From Metopolophium dirhodum (lineage: Eukaryota > Arthropoda > Insecta > Hemiptera > Aphididae), in assembly GCF_019925205.1 (NCBI RefSeq), contig NC_083565.1, positions 37,910,241 to 37,974,240 on the forward strand: a DNA stretch of 64,000 nt. Reading direction: 5' to 3'. This document shows, in pieces, positions 36,873-47,599 of this stretch (position 1 is its first letter; the number at the start of each line of letters is the position of its first letter). The notes under the pieces are model-generated. The model saw only the letters and a list, made by a program, of their open reading frames with translations. It was not told the origin of the DNA and did not search any database. Made by a program: the position numbers and the translations under genes.

Positions 36873-37099
36873 TTCTGATATCTTTTAATTGTCACGAGCA
36901 ATAGAAAATGGTTCATAAAACGCATCAGAAATTTCAGTAGAATGTAAAAAAGCCAATCCAAAGAAATACTTTAATTAATTTGAAATTTCTGATTCATTTT
37001 TGTCGTATTAAATTTATTAATTAATAGTTTTAAAATGAAACATGTAGTGTAAGGTACAATATTGTATCAGGTAATACAATTTATTTTTGCACTTTTATA

Positions 37100-38165
37100 T
37101 CATTACTAAGGTACAAAAGCGCAAATTTGTTTTCCAAACAAATCTAGCCCCTCGAAAATGTATAACGAGGTCTTAAGAACTACCTCAGCCATCCAATCAG
37201 TTATCGCAGAATACTCATATTTCGCCAGTAAAACTCAGGCCAACAAGCCACTTCCAACCAAGATTTTACTAGAGATCACTATCAAATAGTACCTAAGGAT
37301 ATACTGGTCACATACAAGGGATCCAGCAGTCAAGTCTATACTAAACACCTAAATCACGTACGTCAGAAACTTCCTTAAAGAACACCGGCAGTCATTATGA
37401 GACAAAAACAAAAAAAAAAACACAAAAAAAAAAAATTCATAAACACACTCAATTTTCAAGACCACCCACTATATAAGTTAAATCGTCACCTGTTCGACGA
37501 AAAAAACATAAATTGCTGCACTGAAATGAGACACTAGCTAAAAAATCCACGACACTAAGGTCAATTGAAACTATTTGCTGACACAATGAAAGAGCAGTTC
37601 AGCCCCAACCCGTGGAAAGACTTCCCAAAAGTAAGACTCTCAGTCGAAGAGCTTAAGAGAAAAACAATACAATTAACTATATTCACTTCTCCCGAGGAAG
37701 CATGGGAGTTGATAAGAATTACCATTTTCCGAAACTATGGAATGCAATAACTAACCAAATGCAGCACTGAAACACCTAAAACACCCTACTATTGTTAGAC
37801 TAAATAATATGCTCACGGCTTGTCTTAGACATTCCCATTTTCTGACTGGATCTCAAAATGGCACCTAAAACAGAACATTGAGAAAACGGTATCAGTACTC
37901 TTTGATTAAGCCGCAAAGCACCCAGTCGTTAAATCCTAATACAATATACTCCTATCGATTGGGAAAACCAAAGATACTTAGCTCTGCGTATCCGTCGATA
38001 AAGCACTTCGTCTAAATCAACATGTTAAGACTTCCGTCCTAAGAGCAAAGCGAGCCAGAGCAGCACTGTACCCGATTCCGAATAGGAAATCACGCTTCCC
38101 AATGCCAACTAAAGTCTCCATATTCAAAATCTACATAAAACCTATTGTTATAAACCCATTTCATT
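37100..38165 (+). mobile_element. Decayed jockey-type LINE remnant
   Basis: At 37565 a frame reads FADTMKEQFSPNP, the linker ahead of jockey reverse transcriptases. At about 37980-38160 broken frames spell a thumb-like segment with KALRLNQHV, RARAALYPI and KIYIKPIV. The middle with the catalytic motif is missing or unreadable, and there are many stops. Confidence 0.6.
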
Positions 38166-38489
38166 AGTAATATAAGTATTTGTAATATAAGCATTTCTTT
38201 GACATATATATGTAACCATGTATCCGCCGTAGGAACGAGCACGGCCGGCGTTTATGGCATTCCGCTGCATGGGCACTTTTCAGCTACAGATCCTCAAGAA
38301 AATCAAACACATCTAGAAGAAACAGAGTTTCCAGAGACTTACCCAGAATTTCTGAAAGCCGACACAGCTAGGCCCAACGCCGAAGGCCGTTGAGCTGATA
38401 GCAGACATATACAAAAAGACAGATGCAGGAAACTCATCAAATGGTAACCAAACAACAAATCGAATCGAAACTAAAATCCAAAGACCGCT

Positions 38490-39000
38490 ATGACCAGAAA
38501 AACTTCAGAACATCTGTCTAGACGAAATCGGGGTCTAATTAACGCAGTAGGTAGGCTAAGAAACTTCCTCTTCGGCATTTGTTCAGATGAAGACGCAGAG
38601 TTCTTCTACTCAAAAATCCAAAATATAAAAGAATCCAACCAAAAATCATTACACCTGACACAAGAACAATTACGTATTGTGTCATCAGTTGTACAAGACG
38701 TGAACTTCACGATTCAGGATTTAGTAACAGATTCTCTGAAAACAAAATCAAATATCCAAAAACTAACCGAACAATCCACACGAATGTTGAACGCAATTGA
38801 TATTTTATACGCTAAAAATCTATTCGACGAGTATACTAGTACTAGTATTAGTCATTCTGTTAAATCAGTTTGCGTGGGAAACTCAGAACCTCCAAAGAAT
38901 AGTGAATTTCGCTTTAAATGGATTGATGCACACTAGTGTTTATCTACCTTTAGAACTTTATCACGAAATAAAGGAAATTCAACTTATGTTACCCCCAACT
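38490..39000 (+). pseudogene. Third F-type env remnant
   Basis: The 148-codon frame contains SRRNR then GLINAVGRLRNFLFGIC, a basic cleavage site and fusion-peptide region of an F-type envelope protein, and then a helix-rich stretch. After a stop at 38934 another frame continues with a VYLPLELYHEIKEIQ segment found in these proteins. Sequence to about 39500 may be more of it but has many stops. It is clearly different from the env of B and nearer to that of C in the fusion region. No gag or pol accompanies it. Confidence 0.65.
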
Positions 39001-39599
39001 TAGAACTCCCTGTTGTAGAATCACATTTAGACCTTCCTGAACTCTTTAGAGCATCTACTTTATGTGTAGTGTATATAACTCATTAGGTGATAACAGAAGC
39101 CTGTCGTCAAGTCCCGTATAAAATAACATTTACTGGGGTAGGTAAAATATACATTCCGTAGTATTGCATGATCTATACAGACCACTCAATACTCATACCA
39201 ATCAGGAATATCAAAACTAGAAATCATAAAGATATCGTACCCAAAAGTCCCAGTCTAAACTTACCATTATCCTTTAAGAAAATAACAGAACATCATGAAC
39301 CTCAGAAAATCAGTAATCATACGCTTTATATAAATTTTAACAAATAAGCTCGGGAGTCTCAAGAGTTAAACAAACTCAAGGAATTGTACAAGAATACCAC
39401 AGAAAATATTTTTATTGAACCCAAACATCATTTTATATTGTAATATATAATTTTCATTACATTAGTTATTATAAGTTTGTACATAGTTATTCAGTATCGA
39501 TGTTGTATACCAACATTATATTCACCTGAAATCGCAGAACCTCATAATGTACAAGAAATTGCAAATAAGTATTTGTAATATAAGCATTTCTTTGACATA

Positions 39600-41540
39600 T
39601 ATTTGTAACTAGCGAAACCACAGCCAAGGAGGTGGGGCCTGTGTGTTTCGCTGGGCGTCACGGGGTTGACGGACCGCGGCGCATGCCGAAGGCCGGGGCG
39701 TCCACGTCGCCGGCAGATGGATACTGACTTATAAAGTTTGCTAACACCGAGCCACCGTCCCATTTACGATTGATTACGTGAATCAACCGGTGACACGAGA
39801 TCCAATCACGGCGTCTCTGACGAACGTCTCGCTAAAGTGCGTGAGATGAGAATCACAGAAGGCCGACGCTAGCTCCTATATGCTTAAGGCGTCGCTAAGG
39901 GGCAGGCGGGGTACGGTCTTAACGAAGCTAGCCCTAGAGCTTCGAGTTAACTGAACTGTAATCACAAGGGTTCGGGGCAGGCCATGCTTGGTGCTAGCGA
40001 AATGACCAAGGACCTCCGAGTTCCCTGGGCCACCTGTACCTTCCAGGGCGGCAACCCGGTGGTTTAGAACACGCTAAGCCACAAAAGGTTTGAAATGGGT
40101 AGGAAGGCGGGGGAGCGCTCGAACAAGGCTACACCCTCGAGCGCCCTCACGAAAATCTCACTCATGATTGTGCAGAATCGTGCGGAGCAAAAAGAGCTGC
40201 GGGATTGAGGCCACGGCTGACGATGTCCTGCCCGGGTACAGGACTGGGCGGATGACGAACGGCCGGAAGGCGTCTTCGCACCCCCGGGCGACTTGAGGGC
40301 CCCGTCCCGATCTCAACGCCAGTGGAGGGCGCATCTCCAAACCGAGCTTCCCTGGGTAATAGGAAGCACCTGGAGGTGGTCTCAGAGACTTACCGGTGGC
40401 GACGGGGAAGGGTCATCAATGAAGGAAAAGAGGACTGGCTAGGCAGTTTTCAGCAGACCAGCCATTCCAACAGTATACCCCAGAGATGGGCAGCTTGCCA
40501 AATGCAGGTCCTCAAGGATCGCAGAGCATCTGCTTACATATACGACTGCCCGACCGTCAGCTACGAAAAAGCTCCGCGCTCAAGGTGCAAGCGATCGGAG
40601 CGGACCGAAACGCAGAGCGCGGACTCACGGGAAAAACCAATAACCGTGTTCCATGACGAGGAAAGCAGACGCGGACCTCCGTCAGCGCGCTGGTGCCTCT
40701 AGCACGAACCTGACTGAGAGCACACGAGCCCGACCAACTCGAGTGCGAACACGTGCAAGGTGGAAGTCCGGCTGGGGGACACCCACCGTCAAGCACCCAA
40801 ACCCGAGCATTCGTTACGGACACGGCATCCGGCAAAAGAAAACCGTACCACTCAAAAAAGGTCGCATCGCGTCAGCGTAAGAACTGCCCCGGTGTCGATG
40901 CTAGTGGGAAAAGGGTAGTTATGAGTACTCTGGATAACGGATCCTTCAATCTCATCCCGCAGGCGACGATGACAGCCCCACTGAAAACCCAACTTAGCTA
41001 ACGCCCGAACGGTAACAGTTCCCGTCGAGCTGTGTGGCGTGCGTCCGACCGACGCGCGCGTGTACCTCGCGTGCTCGCGCTCGCCGGCCGCGCGTTCGCG
41101 ACATATGTGGATGGCCTCGCGGGGGCTGTCGGGAGTAGCGCCTTAGTGGAAGGGGAGGATTTTGCCTGGGTCGAATCCAGCGCTCGCCGACGCGGATCAG
41201 CGAGACCCAACGTTCTACCTCGCATGAGAGTAGCCGGCGGGGGACCGTCAGCCTGGCGCCAGGGCGCCCTGAACCTAACCTGTCGGAGGGACGCGACCGC
41301 GTCACAAAGGCGTGAAGTAGCCACCCTCGAGAAATATGGCTAAAGGTGTAATAACCCCCGAGAGAATGGTCTTATACTCCCCGTCACACAGTGGTATATG
41401 TAACTATGTATCCACCGTAGGAACGAGCACGGCCGGCGTATATGGCATTCCACTGCATGGGCATTTTTGAGCCACAGCGGGCCCACCCGATCGCGCTCGT
41501 CCCCAAGGCGAGTCAGTCGTTGTCAGTCCAACAGAGCCTC
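39600..41540. other. GC-rich island of unknown origin
   Basis: This block is visibly GC-rich in a very AT-rich window, with sharp edges. Many open frames exist on both strands but overlap one another, as expected from high GC, and none has a motif I know. Its right end (41399-41473, GGAACGAGCACGGCCGGCGT) recurs at 38213-38290, and TTTGTAATATAAGCATTTCT lies at both 38173 and 39570. It may be a mobile element, for example the 5' region of a GC-rich LINE. Confidence 0.5.
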
Positions 41541-41547
41541 CACTAAA

Positions 41548-43658
41548 TGTTTTTTATGATTTACAATAACTCACAGTTATTGTAATATACAATTAATTGT
41601 TCTTACAGCAATGTAATAATACCAAAAATCTAATTTTTTGATTATGAGCGGCACTATGAAATGAATTTACAATGATGTGTTTTTTTAAATTTTTTTAAAC
41701 TTTTTCTGTCCGTGCACACAATAAGTAGTCAAAGTAAGGGTTTGAATTTCAACTTCAGTATTTCGTTCGATCGGAAAGTGAATCTAGTTGGTGCATTGGA
41801 GAGGTCAAAATCGTCAACCAACTCTATTGAACTTTTTCCCATAGATTTGTTCCAAATACTTTCCGGAATGTCACCACGTCGTTTTATTTTGTTTGTCTGG
41901 AAGGGGTGGAGATGGGGTGTATTATTTTTAAGTTTTACATTTTTTTAGCGTGTCATATAAATATATCAACGATTTCTTCACAGATTTGTTCAAATACTCC
42001 TCCGAGTGATCTGTTATTGCCAATTGTATTGTTACTTAAAAAGATGAAAATCCTGTTGTTTAAGAAGCCGCGATTTTACTCGTCATTTAAGTAACTGAAC
42101 TGTAATCCGTTTTTATGTTTAAATTGTGTACCTATATAGGATTTAAAATTTAAAATTAGCTTTTTCATCAATAATTCAACGTGTATTCTTTGTTTATTTA
42201 ATTCTTATTTAGCACATTGATTCAAATTATAACTGTTCTTAGAAATATGGTTTATTTTATTCAAACAGTTTACGAAAAAAGTTTATTATTATATATGGTA
42301 AATTATTATGAAAAAGAATTTTTTTTATTTCTTAAGTCATTGTACCTAAGATTCCAAACCTGACATTATTTTTTTTATTAAACTATATTCCCCATATTAT
42401 TCAATATCAACAATAACAAATCGACATATTTCAGCACCTAAATATCTAGATTTGCTAATGTATTTACTTTAATTCCTTATTCGTGACTCATGTGTAATAA
42501 TTTATGAAGAATTAAAACATTTTTAAAATTTTTAACATTTAGACACGTTGAACCATTTAGAATTAGACATTTTTAAATTCCATAGCCGTCATTATTCTCA
42601 ATAAAATTATTTTTCAATTTATTTAAATGTCATTGTTCATTTGTACCTATGTAGGATTTCAAATTTCAAATTAGATTTTTCATTACAATTTTATGTGTAT
42701 TCTTAATTTCCTAAATTTTTAAATGTGACATATTTTTTTTTATTAAATCATACACTCCATATTTATATTTTAATGAAAATTGGAACATATCAGAATATTT
42801 TAGATACATATATCTAGATTTGCTATTTTGCTAATGTGTTATATAATAAGTATATAATAAGTATATAATAAGTATATAATTTGTTGCAAATAAAAGAATT
42901 GGGCCGCAGAAAAAAGTACCGAGGGCCGCGGGTTGCCGGTGCCTGGCATACTCGATAAGTAGCTGACATGGTTTGGTTTTCATATTATCTGGTTGGAAAT
43001 TGAATCCAAATAGTACTCTTGATAGGTATTTTAATGGGTTAAACACACAGTATACCCTACACTTACCTGAGTTACAGCAAGGGTTATATGAAACAGTTAG
43101 GTATTGGGATTTTTGATGATTGTTGTTTTAGGATTACCATGACATGAGCACATACGATAATTAGTAACAATGGTTACACCTTTGCAGGGTGCCACAATCT
43201 CATGATAATTATAACAATATAATGTTTGAAACGTCTCTTTCAAACTCCTAAAATATTACAGGGTCACAACAATTTCACGGTTCTAGCTATATAATATGAT
43301 TATGACATATACGTTTGAAGAGCAAACTTGACAACACAATCATCAGCTCTTATCACGCGAACAACTTTCACAGTATTACAAATGTAACACATTATCAGAT
43401 GAACACCAAATGATTTTTGAAACTTTTGGTTTACGATATCCCAATAGTTCAAAAACATATTTTGTTTTGAGTTACTGCGAATATTCAAGATAAGAATAGG
43501 ATTGAAACGGTGAAAAAAAGTTTTTTTTTTAAAACGAGCTTGCAAACAAAATATCTTTACAAGTAAAATTCAATCGATATCATTAAACCTCAGATTTTAA
43601 AAAAAACATTTAAATAGTAAAAAATATATTTTTATTAGTTTTTAAATCGTTATACTGT
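41548..43658. repeat. 3-kb tandem repeat, first unit (left part)
   Basis: This segment matches 60660-62802 closely, with a shorter count of a 10-11-bp internal repeat. Element C interrupts it at 43658; the continuation is at 59152. The unit has no convincing gene; short frames in it (such as one from 41712) are identical between copies only because the DNA is. Confidence 0.85.
42841..42880. repeat. AAGTATATAAT short tandem repeat, short allele
   Basis: About three to four copies of a 10-11-bp motif within the 3-kb unit. The second unit has more copies (61951-62023). Confidence 0.85.
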
Positions 43659-44089
43659 TGTAGTAAGCAAGTTACTACTTAACAATAAAACAAATCCCAC
43701 AGGTACATAACTATACTATACTATAATTTAGATACTGTAATTCGGCATACATCGGATAATAGAGACGGAGGTAAGGGTTCTTTCTGTATATTACATTTTA
43801 ATGTCTTGGGGAAGAGACGGTAGATATTAGGAACTCACTGAACCATAATTATGGTAAGGGTACGGAAGATGTTCAAATATAAAAATATATACTATATGAT
43901 TATTTTGATTACAACGCTGTACGCTGTACGTGACGATATCCAATATAAAAAATATTAGTGATTATCTCAAACCGAATACACAGAATTATACTGGAAGTCA
44001 TGAAAGGCGTGGGCTGGAACGATGTTCACACAAACCACATCCGTGAGCCGAGATACAGTATCTATAGGCAAGGGGTACGGGGAACTGCA

Positions 44090-44122
44090 TATAAAAGGGA
44101 GCCCGAATCGGCCTGTTTTCAG
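44090..44122 (+). promoter_or_regulatory. LTR core promoter of element C
   Basis: TATAAAAG at 44090-44097 lies 31 bp ahead of the A in TTCAGACG (44121), an initiator-like site. The same arrangement is in the 3' LTR (TATA box 58874-58881). Confidence 0.7.
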
Positions 44123-44207
44123 ACGTGTACTACCACCCATTAGTGCAAGCACCTTCACGCCACTCTGTACGAGCATATTTTGGACTTAGAAAAATTATCA
44201 ACAATAT

Positions 44208-44225
44208 AATAAAATTCACAATAAA
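44208..44225 (+). terminator. LTR polyadenylation signals
   Basis: Two AATAAA hexamers (44208-44213 and 44220-44225) follow the proposed start site; the copies in the 3' LTR (58992-58997 and 59004-59009) would end the transcript. Confidence 0.6.
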
Positions 44226-44368
44226 ACAACAACTGTCTTTTATTTATTATCAACCACGACTACAACATCAAACAAATTGTCTGCGACCCGCAACGATAAT
44301 ATCTCGGCAGCCACTTATCTGCTATTAGAACTACGATAGTAGGTACCAAGCTGTCGAGAACATTACAC

Positions 44369-44379
44369 TGGCGCAGTCG
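44369..44379 (+). other. Primer-binding site of element C
   Basis: TGGCGCAGTCG starts one base after the LTR. It matches the tRNA-Ser-type site of insect 17.6/297-like elements and differs from the tRNA-Lys type of elements A and B. Confidence 0.75.
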
Positions 44380-44615
44380 AAAAAGGAGGTTCAAGGAGTT
44401 TCAAGACGAGGCGAGCAGTCAAAGCGGCGGATTTAAATTTCCAAAGGCGAGTCTAGCAGTCAAGGCGGCTACATTCAACTTCGGAGATCCAGTACCGACG
44501 CAGCGGCTACACCACGTCAAGCAGCTCCACGGAGGTAACAGTTAAGGTCTGATCAACCAAGGCGACTCCGGGATCAACGAACAAATTCAAGACGGGCCAG
44601 CAGTCAATCAAGAAA

Positions 44616-44644
44616 ATGAACACAGCAGTGGCAACAACGTTGTT
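44616..44644 (+). CDS. Leader coding exon with splice donor (env start)
   Basis: ATG at 44616 opens nine full codons plus two bases, rich in Ala, Thr, Val and Leu, up to donor GTGAGT at 44645-44650. Unspliced, the frame closes at TGA 44646-44648, making a short upstream ORF. The acceptor at 54300-54301 takes up this frame exactly and completes a hydrophobic signal-peptide-like start for env. The acceptor at 57298-57299 is in the same phase. Retroviruses and errantiviruses commonly express env from a spliced RNA, so the reading fits; RNA data are needed. Confidence 0.6.
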
Positions 44645-44854
44645 GTGAGTATATTAATTAAGTGAAGATAGATAATTAAAATTAAAATTGTATAGCTTGA
44701 AGTGCACGTCTCACGTTGATACATATATATCAGCGTTTATTTTATACTTGGTGGTGGTGTAAAATATTAGGGAAAAATATTCGAATAAAATTAAATAAAG
44801 AAAAAAAAAAAAATAGAAACAAGCTTGGGAAGAACTATATACGTATTTTATGAT

Positions 44855-45176
44855 AGACAGCTGTAGACTGATCTAGGGTTTTTATGGTAAATAGACGGCA
44901 AGGACCGATCTAAGATTTTTTTTATGATAGACAGCTGTAGACTGATCTAGGATTTTTATAGACGGCAAGGACCGATCTGAGATTTTTGTGGTAGGCAGCA
45001 GGGACTGACCTAAGTATTTTATGGCATTTTATGGTAGGCAGCAGGGACTGACCTAAGAATTTTATGGTATTTTGTGATAGGCAGCAGGGACTGACCTAAG
45101 TGTTTTATGATATTTTGTGATAGACAGCGGAGACTGATCTAATAAATTAAAGTAGACAGCGATAGGCTGATCTAGG
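44855..45176 (+). repeat. Nine-unit degenerate repeat array in the leader
   Basis: Units on the pattern AGACAGC-x-GxGACTGATCTAAG start at 44855, 44893, 44929, 44960, 44993, 45036, 45079, 45122 and 45154, spaced 31-43 bp. They fall into subtypes (AGACAGCTGTAGACTG, AGACGGCAAGGACCG, AGGCAGCAGGGACTG). Position between PBS and gag is like that of the gypsy insulator, but the motif is different. Confidence 0.8.
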
Positions 45177-46090
45177 AAATTGATGCACGCGCGTAGCATT
45201 TTTGAATTATATATGAGAATAATTGATTAAAGTGAAATATTGAATATTGAATTGAAATATAATTGTTGAGAGAATTTAAGTGATATATATTGAAAAAAAA
45301 AAAAGACATTTTGAATTAAAAGGCAGTAGATGACCTTATTAAAGTAATTGACGTCAAATTTTGAAAAGTTTTGAAAAAAAAAAAAAAAAGAGAGAGATTA
45401 ATTATAGGGGCCCTAGGATAAGAAATAGTATAACATTACTAAGAATAAGTTGATAGAATAATTATTAGAAAAAAAAAAAAAAAATTGTTAGTGTTTAAAA
45501 GATTAAATGGTAAAGCGCGTAAATTAGGAAATTAAATCATTTAGGAAAAATTAGTAATAATACTTTTATAGTCTATAGTCTATAAAAATAGGGGATAGGA
45601 AGTCGAATATTATTAGAGGGATTTACGGAGTAGCTAACCGGGGAATTTTTCGTTATAATATTCGAGCGTAGTACGAGCGCGTACACATAAAAAAAAAAAA
45701 ACATCGCGGAACAAGGCGAGGGAAACGGGTGAGGGAATACCGTATCGAAATTTAACTCGCGTAACATAGGCGGTCGAACGTTTTACGTGTTATTAGATAG
45801 GTACTCATCCATCCATATCCAACGTACGACGTGCGTTTACGTAATTTATTTTTATTATTTGTGCATGATATTTATTTTATAAGTAATAATTTTTACGTAT
45901 TATTAATTTTGGTGACGGTAGTTACGAATTATTAGTTTATAAATCAATAATAGTATATACATGTAGAGTAAATACTTTTGGTAATTACTCACGCGGATAG
46001 GATATTAATAAATTTAGTAGATATAATTTATAAGTACCTAGTAGATATAATTTATTAAAAATTATATATATGTAATGTTTAGATAAATAT

Positions 46091-47599
46091 ATGTCAGAAT
46101 CCGATAGTTCAGATATTGATACTAGTTCTGCGGACAGTTCAATAAAAGTCGAAAATTATAAATCTAGGAAAGAATTAAAAGAGGCAGTTTTAAAAGACGC
46201 TGTAAAGAAAGAATTTTTAGAACAAACTAGGAAAAACATAGTTAAAACTGTTAGGAAAAATTTAGTAAGAACACATAGTTTAACAGAACAGATAGGTACC
46301 GCGCCACGAAAACAAACCGTAGGTCGTTTAGGTACTAGGTCAGACTCAAGCGTAATTCACGTGCAGTTAGAGTCAGTGGTTAAGAAAAAAATGAGTAAAA
46401 TGGATTTAGATAAAGCAATTGCTATGATACCTATTTGCACGGGCAAAAAGGACGTAGCCGAATTTATAAATATTTGTGAAATCGCAATTAAAGAAACAAC
46501 AGAAGCAGATACACCGATATTATTAAAAATAATTACTTCTAAGTTAACGGGGAATGCGTTAGAAGTAACAAAATATCGAAATTTAGAAACATGGGGAGCA
46601 ATAAAAACAATATTAGAAGGGGCATTCGAACAAAAAGTATCGGAGAGGGCCCTATCAATAGCTTTAAACACGGCACGTATGGCCGAGGGAGAAAGTGTGG
46701 CAAAATTCGCTAGTAGAATCGAAGAGTTATATTATAAACTCTGCGCGGCAAGTACGATAGGTCTAGCTCAGGCCGAGGCAGATATAGTGAAAAAACAAAC
46801 AAAGAAACAGGCAATGATCATATTTATGACAGGGTTACCTCATCACTTATATACAGTATTGAAAAGTCGAAATCCCAGTACATTGGAACAATGTTTCAAA
46901 ACGGCGATCGATGAGATGCTCGAATATGAGTCAAAAGTAGAAATGGATAAATTGCAGAGACAAATCGGTAATGGAAAACAGGCGGACGTCAATAACGAAG
47001 AAAAACGACAAAATGGTGGTAATACAAATAACGCAGTTAATCGCGGAGGAAACGGTAATTCAAATCAAAGCAATAGAAATAATAATTTCAACGGGTATAA
47101 CAACCGATATGTTAATCACAACAACCGCAATAACTATGGGAATAATAATCAGAGCGGATATGGCTCACACATGGTTAATCGCGGCGGTCAACGAGGCGGA
47201 AACGGCTATGGACGGAATTTCAATGGCAATAATGTACAACAAAATAATATTAACCGAAGCACCGGATGCTACACTTGTGGTAGATCTAATCACATAGCAC
47301 GAGATTGCTGGAGCAATCGACCTAATGCGCAACAAAATACATACAACAATAATCGTGTAAACGGCACGCGCCATGCGAACAACAACAATAATGTTCGTAG
47401 GGATAATAACAATACTCAGGGCGTACTTTGCAGTTACTGCAATAAGATAGGTCATGAAATTTCAACCTGTTATACAAAACAGAAAAACGAAAGAAGCACG
47501 TCGGGAAACGCCAACGGACCATCACCAGTGGGAGTCAGATTGGTCCAAGAAATAGTTCAAGACCCACACACAGGATTTTCCACATCACAGCAAAATTAA
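46091..47599 (+). CDS. gag: Element C gag polyprotein
   Basis: A 502-residue protein starts at the ATG at 46091. The N-terminus is acidic and Ser/Asp-rich, then Lys/Arg-rich. A helical capsid-like region follows at about residues 95-290 (MSKMDLDKAIAMIP to LEQCFKTAIDEMLE). The C-terminal third is Asn/Gly-rich and carries two zinc knuckles, CYTCGRSNHIARDC and CSYCNKIGHEISTC, both C-x2-C-x4-H-x4-C. The protein would form the particle and bind genomic RNA. It ends with TAA at 47597 and overlaps pol, which lies in the -1 frame. No break is seen. Confidence 0.9.
   Translation: MSESDSSDIDTSSADSSIKVENYKSRKELKEAVLKDAVKKEFLEQTRKNIVKTVRKNLVRTHSLTEQIGTAPRKQTVGRLGTRSDSSVIHVQLESVVKKKMSKMDLDKAIAMIPICTGKKDVAEFINICEIAIKETTEADTPILLKIITSKLTGNALEVTKYRNLETWGAIKTILEGAFEQKVSERALSIALNTARMAEGESVAKFASRIEELYYKLCAASTIGLAQAEADIVKKQTKKQAMIIFMTGLPHHLYTVLKSRNPSTLEQCFKTAIDEMLEYESKVEMDKLQRQIGNGKQADVNNEEKRQNGGNTNNAVNRGGNGNSNQSNRNNNFNGYNNRYVNHNNRNNYGNNNQSGYGSHMVNRGGQRGGNGYGRNFNGNNVQQNNINRSTGCYTCGRSNHIARDCWSNRPNAQQNTYNNNRVNGTRHANNNNNVRRDNNNTQGVLCSYCNKIGHEISTCYTKQKNERSTSGNANGPSPVGVRLVQEIVQDPHTGFSTSQQN

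Larger units (their letters stand above)
43659..44367 (+). repeat. 5' LTR of element C
   Basis: Starts TGTAGTAAGC and ends CATTACA (TG...CA). It contains the promoter and poly(A) signals described separately. By eye it shows no difference from the 3' LTR at 58443-59151. Confidence 0.95.

Noticed and set aside
40158..41343. Many 60-126-codon frames on both strands in the GC-rich island
   Set aside because: GC-rich DNA has few stop codons; frames overlap on all strands and none shows a motif.
41712..42094. 78- and 62-codon frames repeated at 60824-61203
   Set aside because: Conserved only as part of the tandem repeat; homopolymer-rich with no protein features.
43958..44328. Frames of 61-69 codons inside the element C LTR, repeated at 58742-59112
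   Set aside because: They are identical because the LTRs are; they overlap promoter and poly(A) signals and lack coding character.
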